A stretch of DNA of 18,840 nt from Coprobacillus sp. Its GTDB lineage: Bacteria > Bacillota_I > Bacilli_A > RFN20 > CAG-826. The position numbers were made by a program, and so were the translations under genes. Shown here piece by piece: positions 1-7,334 of this stretch; the first letter of the stretch is position 1; each line of letters begins with the position of its first letter. Where the stretch lies: contig JAJQAM010000027.1 of assembly GCA_021203805.1 (NCBI GenBank), positions 1 to 18,840 of the forward strand, given 5' to 3'. Below the pieces are notes generated by a model. It made no database searches, was not told the origin of the DNA, and saw nothing but the letters and a program-made list of their open reading frames with translations.

Positions 1-132
1 TTTTCGCTCTTTTTTTGAAAAAATTTGAGGTGATTTCCTACCCGTTTTTGGCGCCACAAAGCCCAAATTTAAAGGATTTCCCGCGCGAAATAAAGAGAAA
101 TGACCGTCGGGAAAGAGGGAAAGGGCGATTAT
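1..132. other. Region upstream of the terminase small subunit
   Basis: No gene is recognised here. A reading frame starting with TTG at 15 and running to 227 overlaps the small terminase in another frame and encodes nothing recognisable. The stretch holds a perfect 6+6 palindrome around one base, TTTTTT G AAAAAA (11-23), then AAATTT (21-26) and a GGCGCC palindrome (51-56). In lambda-type phages the cos packaging site lies just before the small terminase gene, so this is a plausible packaging-site position. That rests on location alone. No convincing -35/-10 promoter pair was found. Confidence 0.3.
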
Positions 133-651
133 ATGTACATTGTAACGAAAAGGCAACTTGCCAATTTCCTCGATATTTCCGAGAGACGGATTACGCAGCT
201 CCAAACCGAAAAGATCATTCACCGTAACGCGGAGGCTGGCGGGTATGATCTGAAAGAGTGTACCCGGGCATATTGGGAATATAAACTCAATTCCGAGACC
301 GGGCGAAAGACCGCGATCACGAAAGAGCAAATGCAAGCCGAGCATGAGAAAGTCAAGATGGATATCTCGAAACTGAAACTCAGTCGGCTTCGGAGGGAAT
401 CGTTCGACGGCAAAGCGATTGTTGCGAGTTGGGCCGATATGCTTACCGGGTTCAAAAACCGAATGAAATCCCTACCGTCGAAAATGGCAATGGCAACCGC
501 CGACAAAGATATAAACGAGAGTATCGTCATTCTGGACGAAATGATAGATGAGGCGCTGAATGATCTGGCAAATTACGACCCGAAAGAGGTCGAGGAAATG
601 GGTTTAAGCGCTTTCGAGGATGACGAAGAGGGAGAGGGCGACGATGAATGA
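133..651 (+). CDS. Terminase small subunit (Nu1-like DNA packaging protein)
   Basis: The predicted protein has 172 residues. The small terminase recognises the packaging site on concatemeric phage DNA and brings it to the large subunit. The N-terminus (about residues 5-31, TKRQLANFLDISERRITQLQ onward) reads as a helix-turn-helix of the Nu1/MerR-like type. A charged helical segment follows at about 63-90, then a second helical part and a very acidic tail (about 162-172). ATG 133 is preferred over an in-frame ATG at 100 because a GAGGGAAAGGG purine run lies shortly before it and the helix-turn-helix then starts at the usual distance from the N-terminus. The stop overlaps the start of the large terminase in an ATGA motif, which suggests translational coupling. 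The family call rests on the helix-turn-helix plus position directly before a gpA-type terminase. Confidence 0.85.
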   Translation: MYIVTKRQLANFLDISERRITQLQTEKIIHRNAEAGGYDLKECTRAYWEYKLNSETGRKTAITKEQMQAEHEKVKMDISKLKLSRLRRESFDGKAIVASWADMLTGFKNRMKSLPSKMAMATADKDINESIVILDEMIDEALNDLANYDPKEVEEMGLSAFEDDEEGEGDDE

Positions 652-2498
652 GTTGGGAGTCGCACGCTAAAGAGAAAACCGACAGGGCCTTACAGCGTAC
701 CATAAAAGAAATTCTCACCAAAAAAGAGAATGTAACGGTAAGTCAATGGGCCGAACGGAATAGAATTCTGGATGATTCCTCAAATATCTCGGGGCATTGG
801 TCAAATGATATCACACCGTATCTCGTTGACATCATGGATGCAATGAATGACCCCGAGATCAGGGAAATCTATTTTTGCAAGGCGTCTCAGGTCGGCGGCA
901 CCGAGGCGCTGATAAATATGCTCTGCTATCTGATAGCCGAAGAGCCGGCACCGACGATGATAGTTTACCCCTCCGATGATCTGGCAAAGGATATCTCGAC
1001 CGATAAACTCAAACCGGCGTTCCGGCTGATACCTCAGATCAGGGATATCTTTTACGAAACTAGCTCGAAAGAGTTGAGATTAAAGTTCAAAACAATGACT
1101 TTATATCTCAGGGGCGCCGGTTCCCCCGCAAAACTGGCAAGTAAAGCAATCAAATATCTGTTTTTCGATGAGATCGACAAGATGGGCGGCGCTTCAAAGA
1201 AAGAGGCGTCGCCTTTTAATTTGGCGAAAGAGCGTGTGAAAACGTACAGGGGCCAAAGTAAGATTTACGCTTGCTCCACTCCTACTCTCCGAACGAATTA
1301 TATCTGGACTCTATGCGATGAGGCCGATGAGGTAAAACACTATTTCGTTCCGTGCCCTCATTGCGGTGAGCTGATAGAGCTGAAATGGAGCCAAATTAAG
1401 TTTTGCGCCGATGACGAAGGCGAAATGTCACCGTATGACCGGGCGCAAACGTCGGTTTACGTCTGTCAGGAATGCGGTTGTGAGATAACCGACAATCAGA
1501 AACCGGCGATGCTACGTGCCGGGAAATGGCAAACCGTTCAAAGACGGGGCGTCGGCAAAGCTAAGACCGTCGGTTATTGGTTGAGTTCCCTTTATTCGAT
1601 ATTCCTCACTTGGGCGGATATTGCCGAAGAGTTTTTGAAATCAAAGGATGACCCCGAAATGCTCCAGAATTTCACCAACTCTTGGCTTGCGGAACCTTGG
1701 GAGGATACGAGTTTAAAGACTTCGGAGAATCTTGTGCTCGACCGCCAGACTCATATCGAGGAATTTGTCGTTCCCGATTGGGCGAAACTCTTAACGGGCG
1801 GCGTCGATGTACAGGAAAATTCGTTTTATTACTCGATTCGGGCTTGGGGCGATCACATAACCTCGCAGAATATCGCACACGGTCAGGTTGCGGGGTTTAA
1901 CGACATAGCAAACATCATGAATGCGGAATTCTTAACCGAATCGGGTGAGCCGAGGGTCGTAAACCTATGTTTGATCGACTCAGGATATGACGCCGATTCG
2001 ACTTACGACTTTTGCGTTGACAACGGCCCGTGGGCTTTACCGTGCAAAGGTGCGAGCAATCCTATGCTCAATCATTACAAGATATCGAAAGTCAACAATG
2101 CGGCGTCTCGTGCTTACGGAATGCAGCTGATAATCGTGGACGGCGGGAAATACAAAGATATGATCGCCTCCCGGATGAGAAAAGAAAACGGCACCGGCTC
2201 TTGGATGGTTTATCAGGGGTGCGATGAGGAATACGCCAAACAGGTTACAGGTGAGCACAAAGTAAACGTGCGAAAAGGGAACCGAACCTCGTTGAGATGG
2301 GTGCCGAAAACAACGAGGCCGCATAACCATTATCTCGATACCGAGGTATATGCAATGTGCGCGGCCGATATGTTGGGCGTTCGTACTCTCCACTTGCAAA
2401 CGGAAACCGAGAATGAGCCGCCCGTGCAACCCGTAATTGAAGAGCCGTCTCCCGAAGAAAGCTGGATTCGGCAAAACGATAATTGGTTAGGAGGTTAA
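648..2498 (+). CDS. Terminase large subunit, lambda gpA family (ATPase and nuclease)
   Basis: This 616-residue protein is the DNA packaging motor: an ATPase pumps DNA through the portal and a nuclease cuts the concatemer. The deviant Walker A of the gpA family is visible as KASQVGGTE (residues 78-86), Walker B as LFFDEID (171-177) and a coupling-type CSTPT (209-213). Two CxxC pairs (C236/C239 and C273/C276) form a likely zinc ribbon. The C-terminal nuclease shows spaced acidic residues in GGVDVQ (D387), LIDSGYDAD (D444) and HYLDTEVYA (D564). Length is close to lambda gpA (about 640). The start overlaps the small terminase stop by 4 nt (ATGA) behind a GGGAGAGGG purine run. A gpA-type enzyme in lambda cuts at cos, so cos packaging is inferred. 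Confidence 0.97.
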   Translation: MSWESHAKEKTDRALQRTIKEILTKKENVTVSQWAERNRILDDSSNISGHWSNDITPYLVDIMDAMNDPEIREIYFCKASQVGGTEALINMLCYLIAEEPAPTMIVYPSDDLAKDISTDKLKPAFRLIPQIRDIFYETSSKELRLKFKTMTLYLRGAGSPAKLASKAIKYLFFDEIDKMGGASKKEASPFNLAKERVKTYRGQSKIYACSTPTLRTNYIWTLCDEADEVKHYFVPCPHCGELIELKWSQIKFCADDEGEMSPYDRAQTSVYVCQECGCEITDNQKPAMLRAGKWQTVQRRGVGKAKTVGYWLSSLYSIFLTWADIAEEFLKSKDDPEMLQNFTNSWLAEPWEDTSLKTSENLVLDRQTHIEEFVVPDWAKLLTGGVDVQENSFYYSIRAWGDHITSQNIAHGQVAGFNDIANIMNAEFLTESGEPRVVNLCLIDSGYDADSTYDFCVDNGPWALPCKGASNPMLNHYKISKVNNAASRAYGMQLIIVDGGKYKDMIASRMRKENGTGSWMVYQGCDEEYAKQVTGEHKVNVRKGNRTSLRWVPKTTRPHNHYLDTEVYAMCAADMLGVRTLHLQTETENEPPVQPVIEEPSPEESWIRQNDNWLGG

Positions 2499-2501
2499 GA
2501 C

Positions 2502-2720
2502 ATGGCGAATGTGAAAGCTCAAGAGATGCTAGATCAGGTCAACGAGGCCATAACGACGATTCTTATCGGCGGTCAGAGTTACAAGATCGGGTCGAGACAG
2601 TTAAACCGCGCCGACCTTTCCGAATTGTACAAAATGAAATCCGACCTTGAGGCCCAAGTCGCCGAATCGGCCCCGGGTCTCTTAGACGATTGCTACGTTG
2701 CGGTATTTGATCGGAGGTAA
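2502..2720 (+). CDS. gpW-like head-tail joining protein
   Basis: A small protein of 72 residues between the large terminase and portal, exactly where lambda gpW lies. gpW binds under the portal after DNA packaging and forms the platform for further connector proteins. The pattern fits: an N-terminal helix (MANVKAQEMLDQVNEAITTI), a short beta-hairpin with GGQSYKIGSRQLNRADL, and a second helix (SELYKMKSDLEAQVAE). The phrase 'YKIGSRQLNRADLSEL' resembles the gpW core, in which the joining protein assigns an attribute such as V..G...+..+..LA-L. An AGGAGG (2489-2494) sits 7 nt before ATG 2502, overlapping the terminase stop. The call rests on size, fold pattern and position. Confidence 0.85.
   Translation: MANVKAQEMLDQVNEAITTILIGGQSYKIGSRQLNRADLSELYKMKSDLEAQVAESAPGLLDDCYVAVFDRR
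2713..2717 (+). promoter_or_regulatory. Ribosome binding site fixing the portal start
   Basis: GGAGG ends 7 nt before ATG 2725 and overlaps the last codons of the gpW-like gene. It supports ATG 2725 rather than the longer in-frame TTG 2698 as the portal start. Confidence 0.8.
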
Positions 2721-2724
2721 GGCA

Positions 2725-4227
2725 ATGGCAAACTGGATTGATAACTTAATCAGTTTCATATCTCCGAAGAGGGGCGCCGAGCGTGAGGCGTGGCGTCAGG
2801 AATTGGAGTCAATGAGAAACTATGACGCGGGCGCTTATGACCGATTAAATGCGGGATGGATGGCTTACAACGAGTCGGCCGAGCAAACCGACCGATACAG
2901 CCGCGACACCGTGAGGGCGCGTGCACGTGATCTCGAGCGCAATTCCGACATGGCGAATTCGGTTGTCGGCGCCTATAAGAGAAACGTCGTTGGTATGGGC
3001 TGGACATTACAGGCCCGCACACCCGACGAAGAGTTAAACAAAAGGATTGAGAGCGCTTGGAAAGATTGGTGTAAGAAACAGAATTGCGACGTTTCGGAAA
3101 CCCAAAGTTTTTCTCAGATGCTCCGAATGGCCGTTGAGAGAAAAAAGGTCGACGGCGGCATACTCTTTCACAAGTGTTACATGAAGGGCGGAATCGTACC
3201 TTTCCGCTTACAGGCTCTTGAGGTCGACGAATTAGATCAGTGCGCGATGAAAACGCACGCGGAGGGCGACCGAATCATAGATGGAATCGAATACAACGCT
3301 TACAACAAGCCCGTCGGTTACTGGATTAAACAATACAGTTACGACGGGTTTTCGAATGTCGAGCCGTTTTACGTTCCCGCAAAGAACATGATCTATATCT
3401 ACTCGAAACGCCGCCCGTCTCAGGTTCGTGAGATGTCGGATTTGTCGCCGACGATAACCCGAATCAGGGATGCAAACGAATTCATGACGGCCGTTTCGGT
3501 CAAAGAAAGAATCGCGGCTTGTCTCTCGGTGTTTATCAAAAAAGAGATACCGAGCACGACGGGAATCGGCCGCACGGGAACGGCCTCTCAGGTCAAACAG
3601 TACGATTACCAGAATAAGATGCTCACCCCCGGCATGATAAAGGAATTGAACGCCGGCGATGAAATACAGGTTGTCAACCCGACGGGTCAGGCCACCGACG
3701 CGGCGTCATATATCAAACTCCAGCAAAGGCTTATCGGAGCCGGTCAGGGTTTGAGTTATGAGGCAACGTCGAGGGATATGTCTCAGTCGAATTATTCCTC
3801 GGCGCGTCAGGGGATTATCGAGGATGAGCAAACGTATATCGAGGATAAAGAGCTTTTTGAAGAGTTCGAAGATGAGGTTTACGAGACATTCGTAATCTCG
3901 GGCGTACTCTCCGGCCTGTTTGATATCCCTGATTTCTGGAACCCCGAGATGAAAAAGAAATACCTCAATCACGAATGGGTGGCGGCATCCAAAGGCTGGA
4001 TTGACCCGCTCAAAGAGGTTGAGGCAATGGAGACCGCTGTTAAGACCGGCCAGAAAACTTACAAAGAGGCGGCCGCTGAAAACGGGCGCGATTGGAAAGA
4101 ACAGATCGACGATATCGCCGAAGTTCTGGCATACGGCAAAGAAAAAGGTGTGGACATAGGAGGAATTTTATATGGGAATACTGAAACGGCTTCGCCGGAA
4201 ACCCAAGATGACACGGGCGAAGAATGA
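2725..4227 (+). CDS. Portal protein, lambda gpB family
   Basis: The predicted 500-residue protein forms the dodecameric ring at one capsid vertex through which DNA passes and to which the tail connector attaches. The N-terminal part carries family features: a YDAG near residue 34, then R(A/S)R.RDL.RN and a NVVGMGWTLQ phrase near residues 87-96 (in gpB relatives NVVG.G..LQ). The body and C-terminus (SQSNYSSARQGIIEDEQTY, then an acidic helix) also match gpB-type portals. Upstream in-frame TTG 2698 is rejected because GGAGG (2713-2717) sits 7 nt before ATG 2725. The 3' end overlaps the protease gene by 56 nt in another frame. Lambda gpB is cleaved during head maturation; nothing here shows whether this one is. 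Confidence 0.95.
   Translation: MANWIDNLISFISPKRGAEREAWRQELESMRNYDAGAYDRLNAGWMAYNESAEQTDRYSRDTVRARARDLERNSDMANSVVGAYKRNVVGMGWTLQARTPDEELNKRIESAWKDWCKKQNCDVSETQSFSQMLRMAVERKKVDGGILFHKCYMKGGIVPFRLQALEVDELDQCAMKTHAEGDRIIDGIEYNAYNKPVGYWIKQYSYDGFSNVEPFYVPAKNMIYIYSKRRPSQVREMSDLSPTITRIRDANEFMTAVSVKERIAACLSVFIKKEIPSTTGIGRTGTASQVKQYDYQNKMLTPGMIKELNAGDEIQVVNPTGQATDAASYIKLQQRLIGAGQGLSYEATSRDMSQSNYSSARQGIIEDEQTYIEDKELFEEFEDEVYETFVISGVLSGLFDIPDFWNPEMKKKYLNHEWVAASKGWIDPLKEVEAMETAVKTGQKTYKEAAAENGRDWKEQIDDIAEVLAYGKEKGVDIGGILYGNTETASPETQDDTGEE
4158..4163 (+). promoter_or_regulatory. Ribosome binding site inside the portal gene for the protease
   Basis: A full AGGAGG lies within portal coding sequence, 8 nt before ATG 4172. 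It shows that the protease is initiated inside the 3' end of the portal gene and that the 56-nt overlap is real and not a start-site error. Confidence 0.85.
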
Positions 4228-4813
4228 CGAAAAAGAAAGAACCCGAGAGTTAAACGGTAGTATCCGGGCGCTCGAGGGTGAGGGCAACGAGAGAAAGTTT
4301 GAAATCTCTTTCTCGAGTGAAGAGCCTTACGATCGCGGTTGGTGTATCGAAATCCTCGATCACGCGGAGGGCGCGGCCGATCTTACCCGCCTCAATGAGA
4401 TCGGGGTCGTTTTATATAACCACAACCGCGACGATGTGCTCGGGCGTATCAACCGGGCATGGATTGAGGATGGCCGGGGGAAAGCCGAGATCGAGTTCGA
4501 CGATGACGAAATGGCGGAAACCATTTACCAAAAAGTCAAATCGGGGACTCTGAAAGGCGTATCCGTTGGTTACATCATAAATTCCATTGAAGAGGTCGCG
4601 GCGGGAAAGACAAGCGCCGACGGCCGTTTCACCGGGCCTTGCGAGATAGCCCGCACTTGGGAACCTCTCGAGGTCTCTATCGCATCCGTTCCGGCCGACC
4701 CGACGGTCGGCGTTGGACGTGAGTATCAGGCTCCCGAAACCGATAACCATGTGAAGTGTGCGCCAAGCATATCAGCGCGGCAGCTTCAAATAAACATTAA
4801 CAAACTCTTGTAA
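4172..4813 (+). CDS. HK97-family prohead protease
   Basis: This 213-residue serine protease cleaves scaffold or capsid N-terminal segments during prohead maturation, acting inside the procapsid. The family landmarks are present: LYNHNRDDVLGRI with the likely catalytic His at residue 84, LKGVSVGY with the likely nucleophile Ser131, and WEPLEVSIASVPADP (about 163-177), the usual E.SLVSVPA.P stretch. Length is normal for the family. The first about 20 residues are very basic and are encoded in the overlap with the portal gene. An in-frame ATG at residue 13 also lies in the overlap and has no comparable ribosome binding site. The protease is a separate gene from the capsid, unlike the protease-capsid fusions found in some relatives of this capsid type. 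Confidence 0.95.
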   Translation: MGILKRLRRKPKMTRAKNDEKERTRELNGSIRALEGEGNERKFEISFSSEEPYDRGWCIEILDHAEGAADLTRLNEIGVVLYNHNRDDVLGRINRAWIEDGRGKAEIEFDDDEMAETIYQKVKSGTLKGVSVGYIINSIEEVAAGKTSADGRFTGPCEIARTWEPLEVSIASVPADPTVGVGREYQAPETDNHVKCAPSISARQLQININKLL

Positions 4814-4828
4814 GGAGGAAAATCAGTA

Positions 4829-6334
4829 ATGGGAAACGAACAGTTACGAGCTGCCAAGATTGCCGAACAGCAGGCATTGCTTGACGGCGCAAAATCTCAG
4901 GGCCGTGAGCTTACCGACGAAGAAAACGCCAAGTTCGAGGCTCTCCAGAGAGAGATCGAAACCCTCACTCTCGAGATCGAGAAAGACAAAGAGGGCAGTA
5001 AGGCCGCCGACCCGGCCGATGCAACCCGTGAGGCCGTGAATGCCGAGCGCAAGAGGATACAGGATATCACGAGCCTTTGCAAAGAGTTCGGCGTCGAAGA
5101 GGCCAAGTACATTCAGGATGGTTCAAGCCTCGATCAGGTACGCGCGGCCGTACTCGATCAGCTTCGCGTGAACAACGCCCCCGTGAATGTCAAAGTAACC
5201 CGTGACGAAACCGACACTTTCAAAGCCCGTGCGGTTGACGCTCTTATGATGCGTGCCGGAATGCCGGTCGAGCACCCGGCCGAGGGCGCGAATCAGCTTC
5301 GCGGCATGAGCCTTCGTGATCTTGCTATCGAAAGCCTTTCCCGTGAGGGCGAAAGCATAAGCGAATTACTCCGCATGAGTTCCGATGATCTCTACGGCAC
5401 TCTTTGCCGTGCTTTCTATAACCCGACGGCCGCTTTCCCGGCAATCCTCGATCAGACTATCGAAAAGAGCATTGTACAGCTTTATCAGATGGTTCCGACA
5501 ACTTTCGAGGCATTCACAACCAAAGGTAGCCTTACCGACTTCAAAGAGACCCGCGATCATGAGTATGTGATCGGCGGCGTCGGTGATTTCTTACTCGTTC
5601 CCGAAAACGGTGAGATAAAGGCCGACATCCCGCAGACCGAATTACTCCCGACCCGCAAGCTCGAGACTTACGGCAAACAGTTCTCTATGACCCGTCAGGC
5701 GTTTATCAACGACGATATCGGTTTCCTGACCGAAGTTCCGGGCCTGTATGCCACCAAGGCAAAACAGACGATTGATAAACAGGTGTATCAGATTCTCTTC
5801 GACAATAAGACAATCTTTGACGGCACCCCGCTCTTTAGCGACGATCATAACAATCTGCTTTCCAAAGGTAGCGCACCTACTCAGGGCGTGATTCAGAGCA
5901 TGATTATGAAGATGCAGCTCCAGAAAGATCAGTTCGGCGATGCTATCTACGTCATTCCCGAGTTTATCGTTGTACCGATCGGTTATGCGTTCGATCTGTA
6001 TGCTATCTTCCATAGCACTCAGATCACCGGCTCCGATTGGAACGATGCCAACCCGCTCTACAACTATCAGAATCAGATCAAGATCATTGAAAGCCCCGTA
6101 CTCAATGCGATGGCCGGTGAGGATGCTTGCCCTTGGTTCATGGTAGCCAATGCTCAGAGTTGCAGAGGCATACAGGTTGATTACCTCAACGGTCAGGAAA
6201 CTCCGACCGTTCGTCGTATGGAAGTTCCCGGCACCCTTGGGTTCGTTTGGGATATCTACCTCGATTGGGGTATCGCCGTACGTGATTTCCGTGGAATCGT
6301 TGAGAATCCGGGCGTAGCGCTCGACATTGAATAA
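4829..6334 (+). CDS. Major capsid protein with N-terminal delta-like coiled coil (HK97 fold, Mu gpT-like)
   Basis: The predicted 501-residue protein is the main shell subunit. Residues about 1-55 are a charged heptad-like helix (E/K/L/A/Q rich), which matches the delta/scaffold domain removed by HK97-type proteases. A linker (about 56-75) follows. A TRDETDTFKARAVDALMMRAG stretch near residue 125-144 and the body (KLETYGKQFSMTRQAFINDD, then IPEFIVVPIGYAFDLY and the C-terminal VPGTLGFVWDIYLDWGIAV) resemble the capsid part of Mu-like gpT and of protease/capsid fusion proteins. Start is ATG 4829 after AGGAGG at 4813-4818, which overlaps the protease stop. The capsid role is clear. The exact subfamily is from remembered patterns, and the cleavage site cannot be fixed from sequence alone. 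Confidence 0.93.
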   Translation: MGNEQLRAAKIAEQQALLDGAKSQGRELTDEENAKFEALQREIETLTLEIEKDKEGSKAADPADATREAVNAERKRIQDITSLCKEFGVEEAKYIQDGSSLDQVRAAVLDQLRVNNAPVNVKVTRDETDTFKARAVDALMMRAGMPVEHPAEGANQLRGMSLRDLAIESLSREGESISELLRMSSDDLYGTLCRAFYNPTAAFPAILDQTIEKSIVQLYQMVPTTFEAFTTKGSLTDFKETRDHEYVIGGVGDFLLVPENGEIKADIPQTELLPTRKLETYGKQFSMTRQAFINDDIGFLTEVPGLYATKAKQTIDKQVYQILFDNKTIFDGTPLFSDDHNNLLSKGSAPTQGVIQSMIMKMQLQKDQFGDAIYVIPEFIVVPIGYAFDLYAIFHSTQITGSDWNDANPLYNYQNQIKIIESPVLNAMAGEDACPWFMVANAQSCRGIQVDYLNGQETPTVRRMEVPGTLGFVWDIYLDWGIAVRDFRGIVENPGVALDIE

Positions 6335-6352
6335 TCAAAGGAGGAAGAGATC

Positions 6353-6703
6353 ATGAGTAAAGCTAGTTTTTGGCAGAGAGGCGAGGCGATTGATTATGTC
6401 AACACCACCGACGATGTTATCGAGGCGGGCGAAGTCATAATGATCGGCTCTCATGCCGGTGTAGCCGGGATGGATATCGCACCCGGCGAAACAGGTTCCC
6501 TTATGGTTGAGGGCGTATATGCTTTCCCGAAGGGTTCCGATGAGATCGAGGCCGGTGCCGATATCTCTTGGGATGGTTCGGAGGCCAGCGCCGCCAGTTC
6601 CGGCGACGGCGATGAGGGCGGCTCCAGCTCCAGCGCGATCGGTTATGCGGTAGAGGCAGCCGCCGCAAGCGATACCACCGTAAAGGTCAAACTCTTAGGT
6701 TGA
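6353..6703 (+). CDS. DUF2190 capsid cement/decoration protein
   Basis: A 116-residue protein directly after the capsid gene. The N-terminus (SFWQRGEAIDYVN...DVIEAGEVI) and the later VEGVYAFPK and IGYAVEAAA phrases match the DUF2190 family, small beta-rich proteins thought to stabilise or decorate the capsid shell. In place of the short loop usually following the DISWD-like strand, residues about 75-94 are a Gly/Ser/Asp-rich run (SGDGDEGGSSSS), probably flexible and exposed. Start ATG 6353 follows an AGGAGG 8 nt upstream. The stop overlaps the next start (TGATG). The family call is firm and the structural role is inferred. Confidence 0.88.
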   Translation: MSKASFWQRGEAIDYVNTTDDVIEAGEVIMIGSHAGVAGMDIAPGETGSLMVEGVYAFPKGSDEIEAGADISWDGSEASAASSGDGDEGGSSSSAIGYAVEAAAASDTTVKVKLLG

Positions 6704-7011
6704 TGCGGTTAATCGCAAAGACCCAAATAACCTACGGGAATAGAGAATACGAGCGCGGGCAAGAGCTGCCTAAAGACGCCGCGCTTGCGACCCGTTGGGT
6801 AGAAGCCGGCACGGCCTATTGGAAAGACGATGAGGTTGAGACAAAAAAGAAAGTCAAAGCTAAAGCCGTCACAGCTCCCGCCGGGGTAACAGGTCTCGCA
6901 CAACCCGCCACCAGTGTTGCGGAGCCTGACCTTGTCGGCAAAGTTCCGTCGCCGAAAGCCCGGGGCGTCGTGAAAGAAAAGACGAAACGGGCGCCAAAGA
7001 AAAAGGGTTGA
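6703..7011 (+). CDS. Small connector-region protein with basic tail, unknown function
   Basis: This 102-residue protein has no function I can name. The N-terminal about 45 residues (RLIAKTQITYGNREYERGQE...ATRWVEAGTAYW) form a compact small domain of a type common between capsid and connector genes in phages: a strand, a YxxG turn, a 'G..L' turn and a helix ending in a G.A.W-like motif. The rest is low-complexity and rich in Lys, Ala, Pro and Val, ending in RAPKKKG, so it should be disordered and strongly basic. ATG 6703 overlaps the previous stop in TGATG; a TTG at 6700 is also in frame. The stop is part of a TTGA overlap with the next gene. A head-associated role is suggested by position only. 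Confidence 0.65.
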   Translation: MRLIAKTQITYGNREYERGQELPKDAALATRWVEAGTAYWKDDEVETKKKVKAKAVTAPAGVTGLAQPATSVAEPDLVGKVPSPKARGVVKEKTKRAPKKKG

Positions 7012-7334
7012 TAACCTTTAAAAACATAATCCGCACCGACATAGACCGCACGTTCATGAATTTGAACGAGTTTGCGGGAACCCATACGGTCAACGGTAAA
7101 GAAATGCCGGTCGACGTGGATAACAACGAATTGATAGACCGGGAAAAGAAAAGCAAATCAAAAATGGACGGTGTTTACACCCGCTCTTTGCTTATCTATG
7201 TGAGGGCCAAAGATTTCGGCCCCCTCCCGACGATCAATTCAAAACTGACCCTCGACGGCAAGATATTTCTGGTAAGGGATGCGACGAACGAGGATGGCCT
7301 CTATTCTCTCGAATTGGAGGCAACACGTAGTTGA
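7008..7334 (+). CDS. Probable head completion/head-tail connector protein, TTG start
   Basis: This 108-residue protein sits between capsid and tail genes where phages encode head completion proteins of the lambda gpFII/SPP1 gp16 type. It opens MITFKNIIRTDIDRTFMN, carries a central acid/basic helix-turn (about 40-52) and ends in YSLELEATRS. Similar clostridial prophage proteins are usually annotated only as hypothetical or as 'ATP-binding sugar transporter-like', a name I consider uninformative. TTG 7008 overlaps the previous stop (TTGA). There is no proper ribosome binding site: GGG abuts the TTG, so initiation probably depends on coupling. The first ATG (7056) would remove 16 residues that look like part of the fold. 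The function is inferred from position. Confidence 0.65.
   Translation: MITFKNIIRTDIDRTFMNLNEFAGTHTVNGKEMPVDVDNNELIDREKKSKSKMDGVYTRSLLIYVRAKDFGPLPTINSKLTLDGKIFLVRDATNEDGLYSLELEATRS
7316..7320 (+). promoter_or_regulatory. Ribosome binding site for a TTG-started gene
   Basis: GGAGG lies 10 nt before TTG 7331, inside the end of the previous gene. It is the best evidence that the gpZ-like protein starts at this TTG. The resulting N-terminus, MITYEFDEGSL, also looks natural. Confidence 0.7.

Noticed and set aside
15..227. Small reading frame of 70 codons before and across the small terminase start
   Set aside because: It starts with TTG, overlaps the helix-turn-helix coding part of the small terminase in another frame, and its peptide looks like a shadow with no domain pattern.
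648..2498. Missing canonical Walker A (GxxxxGK[ST]) in the terminase
   Set aside because: The gpA family normally has a deviant motif of the K.A.VG.(S/T) kind, so KASQVGGTE is ordinary for the family.
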